From: Sphaerisporangium rufum
Lineage (GTDB): Bacteria; Actinomycetota; Actinomycetes; Streptosporangiales; Streptosporangiaceae
Direction: 5' to 3'
NCBI RefSeq assembly: GCF_016863395.1
Contig: NZ_BOOU01000054.1
Span: forward strand, 62,001-126,000
Length of the DNA: 64,000 bases
In this document: positions 1 to 8,501 of the stretch, piece after piece
How positions within the stretch are numbered: position 1 is the stretch's first letter
Layout: every line of letters begins with the position of its first letter
Translations under genes and position numbers: made by a program
The notes under the pieces: model-generated
The model's input: only the letters and a program-made list of their open reading frames with translations
Database searches by the model: none
Told to the model about the DNA's origin: nothing

Positions 1-953
1 CCGAGCGACAGCCTCCGCTCCGGCCGTGCGCTCTCCGCCTCGTCCAGCGGCCAATCGGCCATGCCGTCGAGGCCGTCGAGGTCGTCGAGGCCATCGGCCA
101 GTTCCAGCGTCTCATCCTCGGGAAGGCGCTCGGCGGTGACCGGCTCGGCGTCGCGCAGCGTCTTCTCGTACCGCTCGATGACCAGGTCGGCCAGGCCCTC
201 GCAGTCGCCCACCACGTCGGCGCAGCGCACGTCCAGCTCGGTGTGCCCGGCGGCGTAGGCGAGCGCCTCGGCCCAGATGCGTTCCAGCACCCCGCCGGCG
301 AACAGCAGGTAGGGCAGCACGACGACCCGGCGGGCGCCGAGGCGGCGGCAGCGTTCGATGCCCTGGGCCACGCTCGGCGGCGCACCGGCGACGTAGGCGG
401 TCTCGACGGTGAGGAGTCCCGGGGCGTGCGTCTCCCAGAAGACCCGGGACACCCGGTGCACCTCGGCGTTGGCCGCCGGATCGGCCGAGCCGTGCCCGAC
501 CAGCACCACGGCGGTCTCGGCGGGGCCCACCGGCTCGCGCGGCGGGTCGGCGGGATCGCCGGCCGCCGGCACCGCGGCCAGCCGCGGCATCTCGGCCAGG
601 GCGTCGGCCAGGCGCTCGGCCATCAGGGCGAGCACCCGGGGCGCGGCGGCCAGGTCGCCGCCGTCCACGCAGGTCAGCGCCGGGTGGGCGCGTTCCTCGC
701 CCGCCAGGGAGGCGACGACGTCCTCACCGTCGCACAGGGTGAGGGCCACCGCCACCAGGCGGTGGTGTCCGCGCGCGACCAGGGAGCCGACCGAGGCCGC
801 GACCGTGGGCCGGCCCCGGGCGACGAACCCGCCGGACACGTCGGCCACCACCTGGTCCAGCCGGCAGCGCAGCCGGTGGACGAACCGGCCGAACTCGGCG
901 GTGCCGGTGTCGTCGTGGGCGCCGTGCCCGATGAGCAGGAGCGGCGGCTTCAT
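1..953 (-). CDS. Sirohydrochlorin chelatase/CbiX-family protein (3' end beyond window)
   Basis: About 317 residues are visible and the frame is open to the left edge, so the C-terminus is missing. The N-terminus reads LLIGHGAHDDTG, and a second copy of the fold begins near residue 150 with VVLVGHGSADPAANAEVH. Two such His-Gly half domains are typical of CbiX-type chelatases, where the histidines bind the metal inserted into sirohydrochlorin (cobalt for B12, iron for siroheme). The visible C-terminal part turns acidic with repeated Asp-Gly-Leu steps. The start is ATG at 953, immediately before the MKPPLLLIGHG core. Which metal it handles cannot be decided here, because its downstream neighbours lie outside the window. 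Confidence 0.8.
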   Translation of the reverse strand, partial: MKPPLLLIGHGAHDDTGTAEFGRFVHRLRCRLDQVVADVSGGFVARGRPTVAASVGSLVARGHHRLVAVALTLCDGEDVVASLAGEERAHPALTCVDGGDLAAAPRVLALMAERLADALAEMPRLAAVPAAGDPADPPREPVGPAETAVVLVGHGSADPAANAEVHRVSRVFWETHAPGLLTVETAYVAGAPPSVAQGIERCRRLGARRVVVLPYLLFAGGVLERIWAEALAYAAGHTELDVRCADVVGDCEGLADLVIERYEKTLRDAEPVTAERLPEDETLELADGLDDLDGLDGMADWPLDEAESARPERRLSL

Positions 954-986
954 ATGGATCTCCGATACGTTGACCTGCGGATATGA

Positions 987-1019
987 TGGCCGGGTGGCGA
1001 GGATATCCGGACCCGGCCA
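987..1019. repeat. Inverted repeat upstream of the chelatase gene
   Basis: Nine-base arms TGGCCGGGT (987-995) and ACCCGGCCA (1011-1019) are perfectly complementary around a 15-base spacer. The spacer itself holds the palindrome GGATATCC (1001-1008). The dyad is 34-66 bases upstream of the chelatase ATG, so it could be an operator or a 5' UTR hairpin. No regulator is identified. Confidence 0.35.
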
Positions 1020-1079
1020 CCGGTAAACATTTCCTTGGCCAGGCCTTGACCTGAGGGCGGGCGGCCCGCGCGGGTCACC

Positions 1080-2159
1080 TCAGCCCGCCTCGTCCTTGAG
1101 CATGCTGAACAGCACCGCGTCGGAGAACCCGCCGGGGACGGGCAGCGCGCGGCGCAGCACCCCCTCCTCGGTGAAGCCCGCCCGGCGGGCGACCCCCTGG
1201 CTGGCCGTGTTGCCCACCGCCGCCAGCAGGGTGACCCGGTGGAAGCCGCGCATCATGAGGAACGTGGTGACCGCCCGGGTCGCCTCGGTGGCGAAGCCGC
1301 GCCGGCGGGCCCAGGCGGCCATCCAATAGCCGAGCTCGACGTCGCCGCGCTCCCAGTCGGCCCGCTGCACGCCGATCGAGCCGGCCAGCCGGCCGTCCTC
1401 CTTGGCCTCGATGGCGAACTGCAGCCCGCTGACCGGGTCGACGTGGGCGTATCTGGTGCACCAGTCGTAGGAGCGCTGCCGGTCGTACCCCTCGGCCCAG
1501 GGCATCCAGCGGTGGATCTCCGCGTCCCCCTCGACGGCGGCCAGCGCGTCGTCGGTGTCGGCGGCGTCGAACGGACGCAGCAGCAGGCGCTCGCTCTCCA
1601 GGCGGACCCCGGTGCCGAATCCGCGGGCGTGCACGGTGGGCGGGCCCGCGTCCAGGTCGGCGGCCAGCAGCCCGAAGATGACCAGGTCGTGCGGGCCGTC
1701 GTGCTCGAAGCCGCCGCCGCGCAGCACCCCTTCCCGGGTGAAGCCGGCCTTCTCCGCCACCCGCAGCGACGCGGTGTTGTCCAGGTTGGCGCGCAGTTCG
1801 ATCCGCCGCAGGCCGCCTTCGGTGAGCGCCCATTCGGCGAGCCCGGTGACCGCCTCGGGCGCGAGGCCGCGGCCACGGTGCGCGGGGTGGACGCCGTAGC
1901 CGACCTCGCTGGTGCCCGCCCCCCACACGGTGCGGAACAGGCTGAGGGCGCCGACGATCGTGCCGCCCTCCTCCATCGCCAGGTTGACGCCCTGGCCGGA
2001 GCGCCACAGCTCGTGCACCCCGTAGGAGAGCCACTGGGAGATGCCGGACACGTGGCCCGGGGCGCCCGGCGGGAGCACCTCGACCCCCGCCTCGATGATC
2101 GCGCGGGCCTGGGCGGCGTCGCGGGGGCCGAAGGGCCGGAGCGTCATCCGCTTGGTCAC
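1080..2159 (-). CDS. Tandem GNAT-family N-acetyltransferase (RimJ/RimL-like, two domains)
   Basis: The roughly 360-residue protein carries two consecutive GNAT domains. The first starts with MTLRPFGPRDAA and has the acetyl-CoA loop region YGVHPAHRGRGLAPEAV. The second starts with LESERLLLRPFDAAD and has a degenerate loop, AAWARRRGFATEA. Both resemble RimJ/RimL-type acetyltransferases that modify protein N-termini or small amines; the substrate is unknown. I place the start at GTG 2159, which gives VTKRMTLRPF and has GGAG about 12 bases upstream. An in-frame GTG at 2213 would add 18 atypical residues. It is a single gene with no operon partner. Confidence 0.8.
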   Translation of the reverse strand: MTKRMTLRPFGPRDAAQARAIIEAGVEVLPPGAPGHVSGISQWLSYGVHELWRSGQGVNLAMEEGGTIVGALSLFRTVWGAGTSEVGYGVHPAHRGRGLAPEAVTGLAEWALTEGGLRRIELRANLDNTASLRVAEKAGFTREGVLRGGGFEHDGPHDLVIFGLLAADLDAGPPTVHARGFGTGVRLESERLLLRPFDAADTDDALAAVEGDAEIHRWMPWAEGYDRQRSYDWCTRYAHVDPVSGLQFAIEAKEDGRLAGSIGVQRADWERGDVELGYWMAAWARRRGFATEATRAVTTFLMMRGFHRVTLLAAVGNTASQGVARRAGFTEEGVLRRALPVPGGFSDAVLFSMLKDEAG

Positions 2160-2332
2160 GACCGTCAAGTTCTCCGAAAATCCCGGCAATGCCTTCCCCC
2201 CTCGTGCAGACACATCACCTCATCGCACTTGGGGGTGCCGGCGCAACCTGACCGGCCGTACTGGTGGGCACCGAGGCGGGACGCGGGTGAACAGGTGTCA
2301 CCCGCGTCCCACCAGGCTCGGTGGCGCCCCGG

Positions 2333-3505
2333 TCAGGAGGCCGCCCGCAGGACCTCCCGCCACCGAACCCGGGCGCCGGTGCGCAGCACGGCGCGGCGGT
2401 AGACCGTGCCGCCGAGCGCCAGGATGCCCGCCGCGGCGAGCACCATGAGCCCGATGGCCAGACCGGTCTCCCACAGCGGGACGTCGCTGACCGCCGAGCG
2501 GACCGGCATGACCATGGCGGAGAACGGCGGGACGATCGACAGCACGTGGGCCAGCGCGCCGTCCGGCTCGCGCACCGCCAGAAAGCCGACCAGGTAGCCG
2601 ACCATCATGGTCATGGTGGCCGGGGTGAGGACGCCGCTGACGTCCTCCTGGCGGGACACCAGCGAGGCGATCGCGGCGAACATGGCGCCGTAGAAGGCGT
2701 AGCCGAGCACGAACCACAGCACGACCCGGGCCATCAGCGCGTAGGTGCCGTCCGGCAGCTCCGGTATCGAGCCGGACACCTGGGCCGCCACCAGGCCGGT
2801 CACCGCGATGGCGATCAGTTGCGACAGACCGAGCACCCCCAGTCCGATGATCTTGCCGGCCAGCAGCTGCCACGGCCGGACCGAGGTGAGCAGGATCTCC
2901 ACGATCCGGCTGCCCTTCTCCTCGACCACGCCCATCGCCACCCAGGTGCAGATCTGGATGAGCAGCATGAACAGCACCACCACGATGACCAGCGCGATGC
3001 CCTGGCGGATGGCGGCCTGCTCGCCGGACCCCTCCAGCGCCTGCTCGGTGAGCGGGGCGACCTGCTGGGCCTGGGCCACCTTGGCGGGGTCGAGCCCGGC
3101 CGCGGCCAGGTTCGCCTCGGTCGCGGCGATCCGGTGGGCGGTGTCGAGCAGCACCGACAGCCCGCTGCCGACCGTCGTCTTGGAGATCACGGTGGTGTCG
3201 TCCACGATGGCCGCCTCGACCTCGCCCGCGGCGACCGCCTTGCGGGCGGCGGCGGTGCCGGCGTACTTCTTCACCTTGACGGTCAGATCGTCGGCCTGGG
3301 CGTCCTGTGCCGCCAGCGCGGCCTGCAGCCGGTCGGCCCGCTGCCCGGCCAGACCGACGGTGTAGTCGTCGCCGCCGCCGAGGATCTTCGGCAGCGCGGC
3401 GAGGACCACCACCAGCGCGACGGTGACCAGCATCCCGTAGCGGAAGCCCTTGGTCCGGCCGCGGACGCCGATCTCGCGGCGGGCGATGAGCAGAATGGCG
3501 TTCAC
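2333..3505 (-). CDS. ABC-2 type transporter permease (NatB-like)
   Basis: A 390-residue membrane protein with one N-terminal transmembrane segment after VNAILLIARREIGVRGRTKG. A large external loop of about 130 residues follows, and a C-terminal block of about five hydrophobic segments begins at IALVIVVVLFMLLIQ. This is the layout of NatB/ABC-2 family 3 permeases that export ions, drugs or lipids. The GTG start at 3505 overlaps the stop of the ATPase gene (GTGA), so the two are translationally coupled. It is the last gene of the 5163-to-2333 operon. Confidence 0.88.
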   Translation of the reverse strand: MNAILLIARREIGVRGRTKGFRYGMLVTVALVVVLAALPKILGGGDDYTVGLAGQRADRLQAALAAQDAQADDLTVKVKKYAGTAAARKAVAAGEVEAAIVDDTTVISKTTVGSGLSVLLDTAHRIAATEANLAAAGLDPAKVAQAQQVAPLTEQALEGSGEQAAIRQGIALVIVVVLFMLLIQICTWVAMGVVEEKGSRIVEILLTSVRPWQLLAGKIIGLGVLGLSQLIAIAVTGLVAAQVSGSIPELPDGTYALMARVVLWFVLGYAFYGAMFAAIASLVSRQEDVSGVLTPATMTMMVGYLVGFLAVREPDGALAHVLSIVPPFSAMVMPVRSAVSDVPLWETGLAIGLMVLAAAGILALGGTVYRRAVLRTGARVRWREVLRAAS

Positions 3506-4416
3506 GCGACGACCTCCCGGAAGATCTCGGTCAGCGACGGACGCTGCCAGCCGAAGTGCTGGACCTGGCCGGCCTGCCCGGCGACCCGCAGCGCCTCCTG
3601 GTCGTCGGACGGCACCAGGACCACCTCGTCGTACCGGGCGGTCTCGGCGGACTCGCCGGCGGGCGGCCGGTCGGTCTTGGAGACGATCTCGCCCGGCAGC
3701 CGGTCGGTCCAGCCCGGCGCGGCGCCGGTGACCACGATGTGCAGCAGCTTGCGCGACTCGCGGGCCCGCAGCTCGGCCACCGTGCCGCCGGCCACCATCC
3801 GGCCGGCCTTGATGATGCCGATCGAGTCGCACAGCCGCTCGACCAGGTCGAGCTGGTGGCTGGAGAACACCACCGGAACCCCGGCGGCGGTGCGCTCGGC
3901 GAGCACCCCGGCCAGCGCGTCGACCGCGATGGGGTCGAGGCCGGAGAACGGCTCGTCCAGGACGAGCAGCTCCGGCCGGTGGACCAGGGCGACCGCGAGC
4001 TGCACCCGCTGCTGGTTGCCCAGCGACAGGCCGGCCACCTCGTCGTCGCGCCGCTCGGTGAGGGTGAGGCGCTCGATCAGCTCGTCCGCCGAGGACCGCG
4101 CCTCGGCCGGGGACATGCCGGCCAGCCGGCCGAAGTACTCGATCTGCTCGGCGACCCGCATCTTCGCGTACAGGCCGCGCTCTTCGGGCATGTAGCCGAA
4201 CCGGCGGCGGGTGGCGAACCCCACGGGCTCGCCCTGCCAGCGCACCGCACCGCCGTCCGCCTCGAGCACGCCCATCACGATGCGCATGGTGGTGGTCTTG
4301 CCCGCTCCGTTGGCCCCGACGAAGCCGAACATCTCGCCGGGGCGCACGGTGAAGCCGGCGCCGTCCAGCGCCACCAGGTCTCCGTACCGCTTACGGAGAC
4401 CGTCTATCTCAAGCAT
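3502..4416 (-). CDS. ABC transporter ATP-binding protein (NatA-like)
   Basis: A 304-residue ABC ATPase. The Walker A is GANGAGKTT near residue 34, the signature is LSLGNQQR, and the Walker B is ELLVLDEPFSGLDP, followed by a switch histidine in FSSHQLDLVE. The C-terminal extension (about residues 215-304) matches the accessory domain of NatA/DrrA-type exporters. It sits between the winged-helix regulator, whose last codons overlap its ATG, and the permease, so the three form one export unit. The substrate is unknown; regulated multidrug or lipid export is the usual role. Confidence 0.9.
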   Translation of the reverse strand: MLEIDGLRKRYGDLVALDGAGFTVRPGEMFGFVGANGAGKTTTMRIVMGVLEADGGAVRWQGEPVGFATRRRFGYMPEERGLYAKMRVAEQIEYFGRLAGMSPAEARSSADELIERLTLTERRDDEVAGLSLGNQQRVQLAVALVHRPELLVLDEPFSGLDPIAVDALAGVLAERTAAGVPVVFSSHQLDLVERLCDSIGIIKAGRMVAGGTVAELRARESRKLLHIVVTGAAPGWTDRLPGEIVSKTDRPPAGESAETARYDEVVLVPSDDQEALRVAGQAGQVQHFGWQRPSLTEIFREVVA

Positions 4417-4726
4417 CGGGGGTTCCTTTCATGATCTTCTCGAGTGTGGCGACGTACGCCTGGAAGGCCTCGCGGCCGGTAGGGGTGAGGAAGTACCAGG
4501 TGCCCGGCTTCTTGCCGACGAAGGCCTTCTCGACGCGGACGTAGCCCGACTCCTCCAGCGTCAGCATGTGCTTGGACAGCAGCGAGTCGCTGACCTCGAT
4601 GGTGTCGCGCAGGAAGCGGAACTCCACCTTGTCCGCGGCGGCCAGCGCCGCCATGATCGACAGGCGGACCGGAGTGTGGATCATCGGGTCCAGCGCGTGC
4701 CGGGGGTGGGAGCCGTTGCCGCTCAC
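4409..4726 (-). CDS. Winged-helix transcriptional regulator (MarR/ArsR-like)
   Basis: A 105-residue DNA-binding protein. The helix-turn-helix and wing are clear: SIMAALAAADKVEFRFLRDT, then LLSKHMLTLEESGYVRVEK, then GTWYFLTPTGREAF. This short one-domain form is common for regulators encoded just upstream of ABC exporters. The GTG start at 4726 overlaps the stop of the preceding membrane-protein gene by four bases, and its 3' end overlaps the ATPase start by eight bases. It probably controls its own operon through the dyad on the promoter at 5192-5206. Confidence 0.82.
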   Translation of the reverse strand: MSGNGSHPRHALDPMIHTPVRLSIMAALAAADKVEFRFLRDTIEVSDSLLSKHMLTLEESGYVRVEKAFVGKKPGTWYFLTPTGREAFQAYVATLEKIMKGTPDA

Positions 4727-5163
4727 CGCTCCGCTTTCCGCCGGAGCAGCCACCACGCCGCCCACAGCGGCGGGACGGCGGTGCACAGCGCCACCGCCAG
4801 CGCGGCCGCCACCCACCAGCCGGCGGGCTCGTCCGGCAGCAGGAACCCGCCGAAGAGCACCGCACCCACCATCGTCGCGAGCCAGGCGAACGTCACCGGC
4901 CACTCCAGCCGCCGGTACTCGGCACCCTGCACTCCCTGCCGGACGGCGTAGACGAACGAGGCGCCGGTCAGCGCGACCCACAGCACGGCGGCGATGGCGG
5001 GGGCCGGGTCGGGCAGCAGGAACATCGCCGTCCAGTAAAGGATCACCGCCAGGCCGGCCACCAGGAAGAGCCGGCCGGCCCAGTTCTCCGAGCGCCGCAC
5101 CTCCCGGCGCATCCGGCCGATCTCCCGCAGCGCCTGGTCCGCGCTCAGGTCGTGGTCGTCCAT
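4723..5163 (-). CDS. Hypothetical four-helix membrane protein of the ABC export operon
   Basis: A 146-residue protein with a charged, probably coiled N-terminus (DQALREIGRMRREVRRSENW). Two pairs of hydrophobic helices follow: LFLVAGLAVILYWTAMF, IAAVLWVALTGASFVYA, FAWLATMVGAVLFGGFL and WWVAAALAVALCTAVPPLW. No catalytic motif is visible. The start is ATG 5163, with GGGAGG six bases upstream. It is the first gene of the operon and overlaps the regulator gene. Small membrane proteins in this position are common in actinobacterial ABC-2 operons, but their function is not established. Confidence 0.75.
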   Translation of the reverse strand: MDDHDLSADQALREIGRMRREVRRSENWAGRLFLVAGLAVILYWTAMFLLPDPAPAIAAVLWVALTGASFVYAVRQGVQGAEYRRLEWPVTFAWLATMVGAVLFGGFLLPDEPAGWWVAAALAVALCTAVPPLWAAWWLLRRKAER

Positions 5164-5190
5164 CGTCACCCTCCCGTTCAACTCGTGGAA

Positions 5191-5219
5191 AGAGTAGCAA
5201 GTACTCAACTCCCATTCAA
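5191..5219 (-). promoter_or_regulatory. Promoter and overlapping dyad of the ABC export operon
   Basis: On the minus strand TTGAAT (5219-5214) is followed after exactly 17 bases by TACTCT (5196-5191), a good housekeeping-type promoter. A perfect dyad GAGTA-N5-TACTC (5192-5206) overlies the -10 element. The position fits repression by the operon's own winged-helix regulator. Confidence 0.6.
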
Positions 5220-5394
5220 GTTGTTGCCCGCTGGTCCCATTGAGGGCATCGCCGGAGTCCCGGCTCCGGCGGGACGGGCGCGCCGGCCACCGGCTTCATC
5301 GGGGCGAAGGCGTGCGGGGACACGGTGACCGGACCACCGGCCATGGCGGGCCGGCGGGTATGGCAGACGGGCACGGCAGACGGGCAGGGAATCG

Positions 5395-5413
5395 TCGTCG
5401 CCGCCGGCGACGA
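5395..5413 (-). terminator. Candidate hairpin terminator downstream of lutC
   Basis: A GC-rich hairpin with a nine-base-pair stem (TCGTCGCCG at 5395-5403, CGGCGACGA at 5405-5413) lies 9-27 bases past the lutC stop on the minus strand. The geometric loop is one base, so the real loop must open further. No U-tract is seen, as is usual for high-GC actinobacterial terminators. Confidence 0.4.
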
Positions 5414-5421
5414 TCGCGGCG

Positions 5422-6069
5422 TCAGACGGCCGGCAGCTCCACGATCACTTCCAGGGTGCGCGGGCCGTGCACGCCCTCCACCCGGTCCAGCTCGATGTCG
5501 CTGGTCGCCGACGGCCCGCTGATCCAGGTGAGCGGGCGCGCCGGGTCCAGCCGGCCGAGCACCTCCGGCACGCCGGGCACGATCTGGCCGGCCCGCACCA
5601 CGCACAGGTGGTAGTCGGGCAGCAGGGTGAGCGCCCGGCGGCCCTGGCCGGCGCCCGCGTCCAGCACGATGGTGCCGGTCTCGGCGACCGCGGCCGCGCA
5701 GCCGGTGAGCACGCCGTCCGCCGCGTCCAGCTCGGCGGCGGTGAGCGGCGGCTCGTCGGCCAGGAACTCCACCCCGTCGCCCGCCGGCCACTCCACCGGC
5801 AACCCGCCCGGCCGCACGACCCGGCGGGCGCCGCGCCCGGCCAGCGCCCCCGCCACCGCGGCCGGCACCCCGCCGGGCGCCACCAGGTGCACCGTGGCCC
5901 GGTAATCGCGCACCCGCGCGGCGAACAGCTCGGCCGTCCGGACGATCTCCGCCTCGGTACGCTCCCGCGGCGCCGGCGGCGGCCCGGCGGCGTCCGGCAC
6001 CGGCGGCAGGCCGGCCGTCGCGGCCCGGATGCGAGCCAGGATGCGCTCGCGCGAACCGCGCCCGGTCAC
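5422..6069 (-). CDS. lutC: LutC/YkgG-family lactate utilization protein (LUD domain)
   Basis: A 215-residue LUD-domain protein. It starts VTGRGSRERILARIR and carries the family core LTGCAAAVAETGTIVLDAG and the C-terminal WISGPSATSDIELDRVEGVHGP, which is characteristic of LutC/YkgG. LutC works with LutA and LutB in oxidising L-lactate to pyruvate in the cytoplasm, probably as part of an iron-sulphur complex. The GTG start at 6069 overlaps the lutB stop by four bases. It is the third gene of lutABC. Confidence 0.93.
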   Translation of the reverse strand: MTGRGSRERILARIRAATAGLPPVPDAAGPPPAPRERTEAEIVRTAELFAARVRDYRATVHLVAPGGVPAAVAGALAGRGARRVVRPGGLPVEWPAGDGVEFLADEPPLTAAELDAADGVLTGCAAAVAETGTIVLDAGAGQGRRALTLLPDYHLCVVRAGQIVPGVPEVLGRLDPARPLTWISGPSATSDIELDRVEGVHGPRTLEVIVELPAV

Positions 6070-7475
6070 CGGTCCTCCCCTCCGGTGCGGCGCCACCAGT
6101 CGCGGAACGACTCGGCGGGCACCGGCGGCACGTCCCGGGTGTCGGTCCAGGCCGCGCCCGGGCCGGGCAGCCGGCGGCGCGGCACCAGCCCGCGCAGCCG
6201 GCCGGCCAGGCGCTGCGCCGCGCGCAGCCGGCCGGGCCGGTCCAGCAGCCAGCCCGCCGCGGCCAGCCCGGCCCGTTCGGCCGGCGGGTGCGGCACCCGG
6301 GCCCGCAGATGGACCAGCACCTCGGGGATGTCGATGGCGACCGGGCACACGTCGTAGCACGCGCCGCACAGGCTGGAGGCGTACGGCAGCGAGGCGTCCA
6401 GCGGGGTGGCGGTGCCGCGCAGCTGCGGGGTGAGGATGGCGCCGATCGGCCCCGGGTACACCGACCCGTACGCGTGCCCGCCGGCCCGCTCGTACACCGG
6501 GCAGACGTTCAGGCAGGCCGAGCAGCGGATGCAGCGCAGCGCCTGCCGGCCGATCTCGTCGGCGAGCACGCCGGTACGGCCGTTGTCCAGCAGCACCAGG
6601 TGGAACTCCTGGCCCTCGGCGGCGCCGGTCCACATCGAGGTGTAGGGGTTCATCCGCTCGCCGGTGGAGCTGCGTGGCAGCAGTTCGAGGAACACCGCCA
6701 GGTCCTGCCAGGTGGGCACGATCTTCTCGATGCCCACCACGCTGATCAGCGTCTCGGGCAGCGTCAGGCACATCCGCCCGTTGCCCTCCGACTCCAGCAC
6801 GACCAGGGTGCCGGTCTCGGCGACCAGGAAGTTGGCGCCGGAGACGGCGACCTTGCTGGCCAGGAACCGCTCGCGCAGGTGCAGCCGCGCGGCCTCGGCC
6901 AGCGCGCGCGGGTCGTCGCCCAGCCCGTCCGGCGCCGGGCGGCCCCAGGCGGCCATCCGGTCCCGGAAGATCTCCCGGATCTCCGCCCGGCCGCGGTGGA
7001 TGGCGGGCACCAGGATGTGCGACGGCAGGTCGTCGCCGAGCTGGACGATCAGCTCCGCCAGATCGGTCTCGTAGGCGGTGATGCCCTCGGCGGCCAGGGC
7101 CTCGTTCAGGCCGATCTCCTGGGTGGCCATCGACTTGACCTTCACCACCTCGCGGTGGCCGGTCGCCTTGACCAGCTCGGTGACGATGGTGTTGGCCTCG
7201 GCGGCGTCCGCGGCCCAGTGCACGCGCCCGCCGGCGGTGGTGACGGCCTCCTCGGCGCGCAGCAGGTGCTTGTCCAGGTCGCGCAGCGCGGCGTCCTTGA
7301 CGGCGGCGCCCCGCGCGCGCAGCTTCGCCCAGCCGGGCATCTCGTCCACGCCGGCCGCGCGTCTCGCCCGGATGGTGTGCGTGGCCTTGCGCAGGTTGGC
7401 GCGCAGCCGGGAGTTCCCCAGCGCCGCCTCGGCGTTGCGCGGGAACGCGGGCATGCCGAGCCAGGTGCCGCTCAC
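6066..7475 (-). CDS. lutB: LutB lactate utilization iron-sulphur protein
   Basis: A 469-residue protein with an N-terminal LUD domain (motif VSGANFLVAETGTLVVLESE near residue 210). Two 4Fe-4S binding sequences lie near the C-terminus: CIRCSACLNVCPVY at about residue 315 and CGACYDVCPVA at about 370. This is the LutB/YkgF arrangement for electron transfer in lactate oxidation. It starts with GTG 7475, overlapping the lutA stop, and overlaps lutC at its 3' end, so all three subunits are translationally coupled. The C-terminal 90 residues are Arg/Pro-rich, as in other actinobacterial members. Confidence 0.95.
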   Translation of the reverse strand: MSGTWLGMPAFPRNAEAALGNSRLRANLRKATHTIRARRAAGVDEMPGWAKLRARGAAVKDAALRDLDKHLLRAEEAVTTAGGRVHWAADAAEANTIVTELVKATGHREVVKVKSMATQEIGLNEALAAEGITAYETDLAELIVQLGDDLPSHILVPAIHRGRAEIREIFRDRMAAWGRPAPDGLGDDPRALAEAARLHLRERFLASKVAVSGANFLVAETGTLVVLESEGNGRMCLTLPETLISVVGIEKIVPTWQDLAVFLELLPRSSTGERMNPYTSMWTGAAEGQEFHLVLLDNGRTGVLADEIGRQALRCIRCSACLNVCPVYERAGGHAYGSVYPGPIGAILTPQLRGTATPLDASLPYASSLCGACYDVCPVAIDIPEVLVHLRARVPHPPAERAGLAAAGWLLDRPGRLRAAQRLAGRLRGLVPRRRLPGPGAAWTDTRDVPPVPAESFRDWWRRTGGEDR

Positions 7476-8248
7476 CGGGCGTCCTCCGTCTGCGCCAGGA
7501 TCTCGGCCAGGTGCATCACCCGGACCCCGGCGCGCTGGCGGGCCAGCGTGCCGCCGATGTGCATCAGGCAGGAGTTGTCCGCCGCGCACAGCACCTCGGC
7601 GCCGGTGTTCAGCACGTTCGCCACCTTGTCGGCGCACATGGCGGCCGAGACGGCGGCGTTCTTCACCGCGAAGGTGCCGCCGAAGCCGCAGCACTCGTCG
7701 GCGGCGGCCAGCGGGACCAGCTCCAGGCCGCGCACTGCGCGCAGCAGCCGTAGCGGCCGGTCGCCGGCCCGCAGGCCGCGCAGCGAGTGACACGTCGGGT
7801 GATACGTCACCCGGTGCGGGAAATATGCGCCTACGTCGGTGCGGTCCAGCACGTCCACCAGGAACTCCGCCAGGTCGTACACCCGGGGCGTCACCTCGGC
7901 CACCGCCCGGGCGAACGGCGAGCGCCCGCCGTGCGCGCTCGCGAAGGCACCGGGCCGGGACGCGCCCATCCCGGCCGCCAGCTTCGGGTACTGCTCGCGG
8001 ATCATCGAGGCGCACGACCCGGACGGCACCACCACCGCCTGGTACCCGGCGAAGACGTCCAGGAAGCCGCGGGCCAGCCGCACCCCCTCGTCGCGGTAGC
8101 CGGTGTTCACGTGCATCTGCCCGCAGCAGGTCTGCGCCATCGGGAAGTCGACCTCGCAGCCGAGCCGGCGCAGCAGGGTCACCACCGCCTTGCCCGTCTC
8201 CGGGAACAGCGTGTCGTTCACGCAGGTGACGAACAGCCCGACCCGCAC
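7472..8248 (-). CDS. lutA: LutA-family (Fe-S)-binding lactate oxidation protein
   Basis: A 258-residue protein with the duplicated cysteine-rich CCG domain of LutA/YkgE. Key pieces are VTCVNDTLFP, QTCCGQMHVNTGY, YHPTCHSLRG and ECCGFGGTFAVKN. These cysteines ligate iron-sulphur centres in the LutABC L-lactate oxidising complex. The start is GTG 8248, four bases after a strong GGGAGG ribosome-binding site. It is the first gene of lutABC and is divergent from the sigma factor gene. No local LutR/GntR regulator is seen. Confidence 0.94.
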   Translation of the reverse strand: MRVGLFVTCVNDTLFPETGKAVVTLLRRLGCEVDFPMAQTCCGQMHVNTGYRDEGVRLARGFLDVFAGYQAVVVPSGSCASMIREQYPKLAAGMGASRPGAFASAHGGRSPFARAVAEVTPRVYDLAEFLVDVLDRTDVGAYFPHRVTYHPTCHSLRGLRAGDRPLRLLRAVRGLELVPLAAADECCGFGGTFAVKNAAVSAAMCADKVANVLNTGAEVLCAADNSCLMHIGGTLARQRAGVRVMHLAEILAQTEDAR

Positions 8249-8501
8249 CGCACCTCCCTGGACCCGGTCCGCGCCATCGCCGCCGAACCACGAGCGGGAA
8301 CCGTGAGCCGACCTTACTTCACCGCGATCATCCGGGCCCGCCCGGCCCGGCGTCCTGCCGGTCTGAGAAGGTGGCCCACGTTCACCGTTCGCGGCGTCCC
8401 GGCCGCGACCGATCGGGTTCTCCAAGGCCGCTCCGGGCGATCCTGGTCCTGGCGGCGGGACTCCGGGGTCCCGGCACGGGGGACGACAATTCCGGCGACG
8501 C

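Noticed and set aside
2321-4195. 624-codon plus-strand open frame
   Set aside because: It is antisense to the ABC permease and ATPase, with His/Gln/Gly/Asp-rich shadow composition and no motif.
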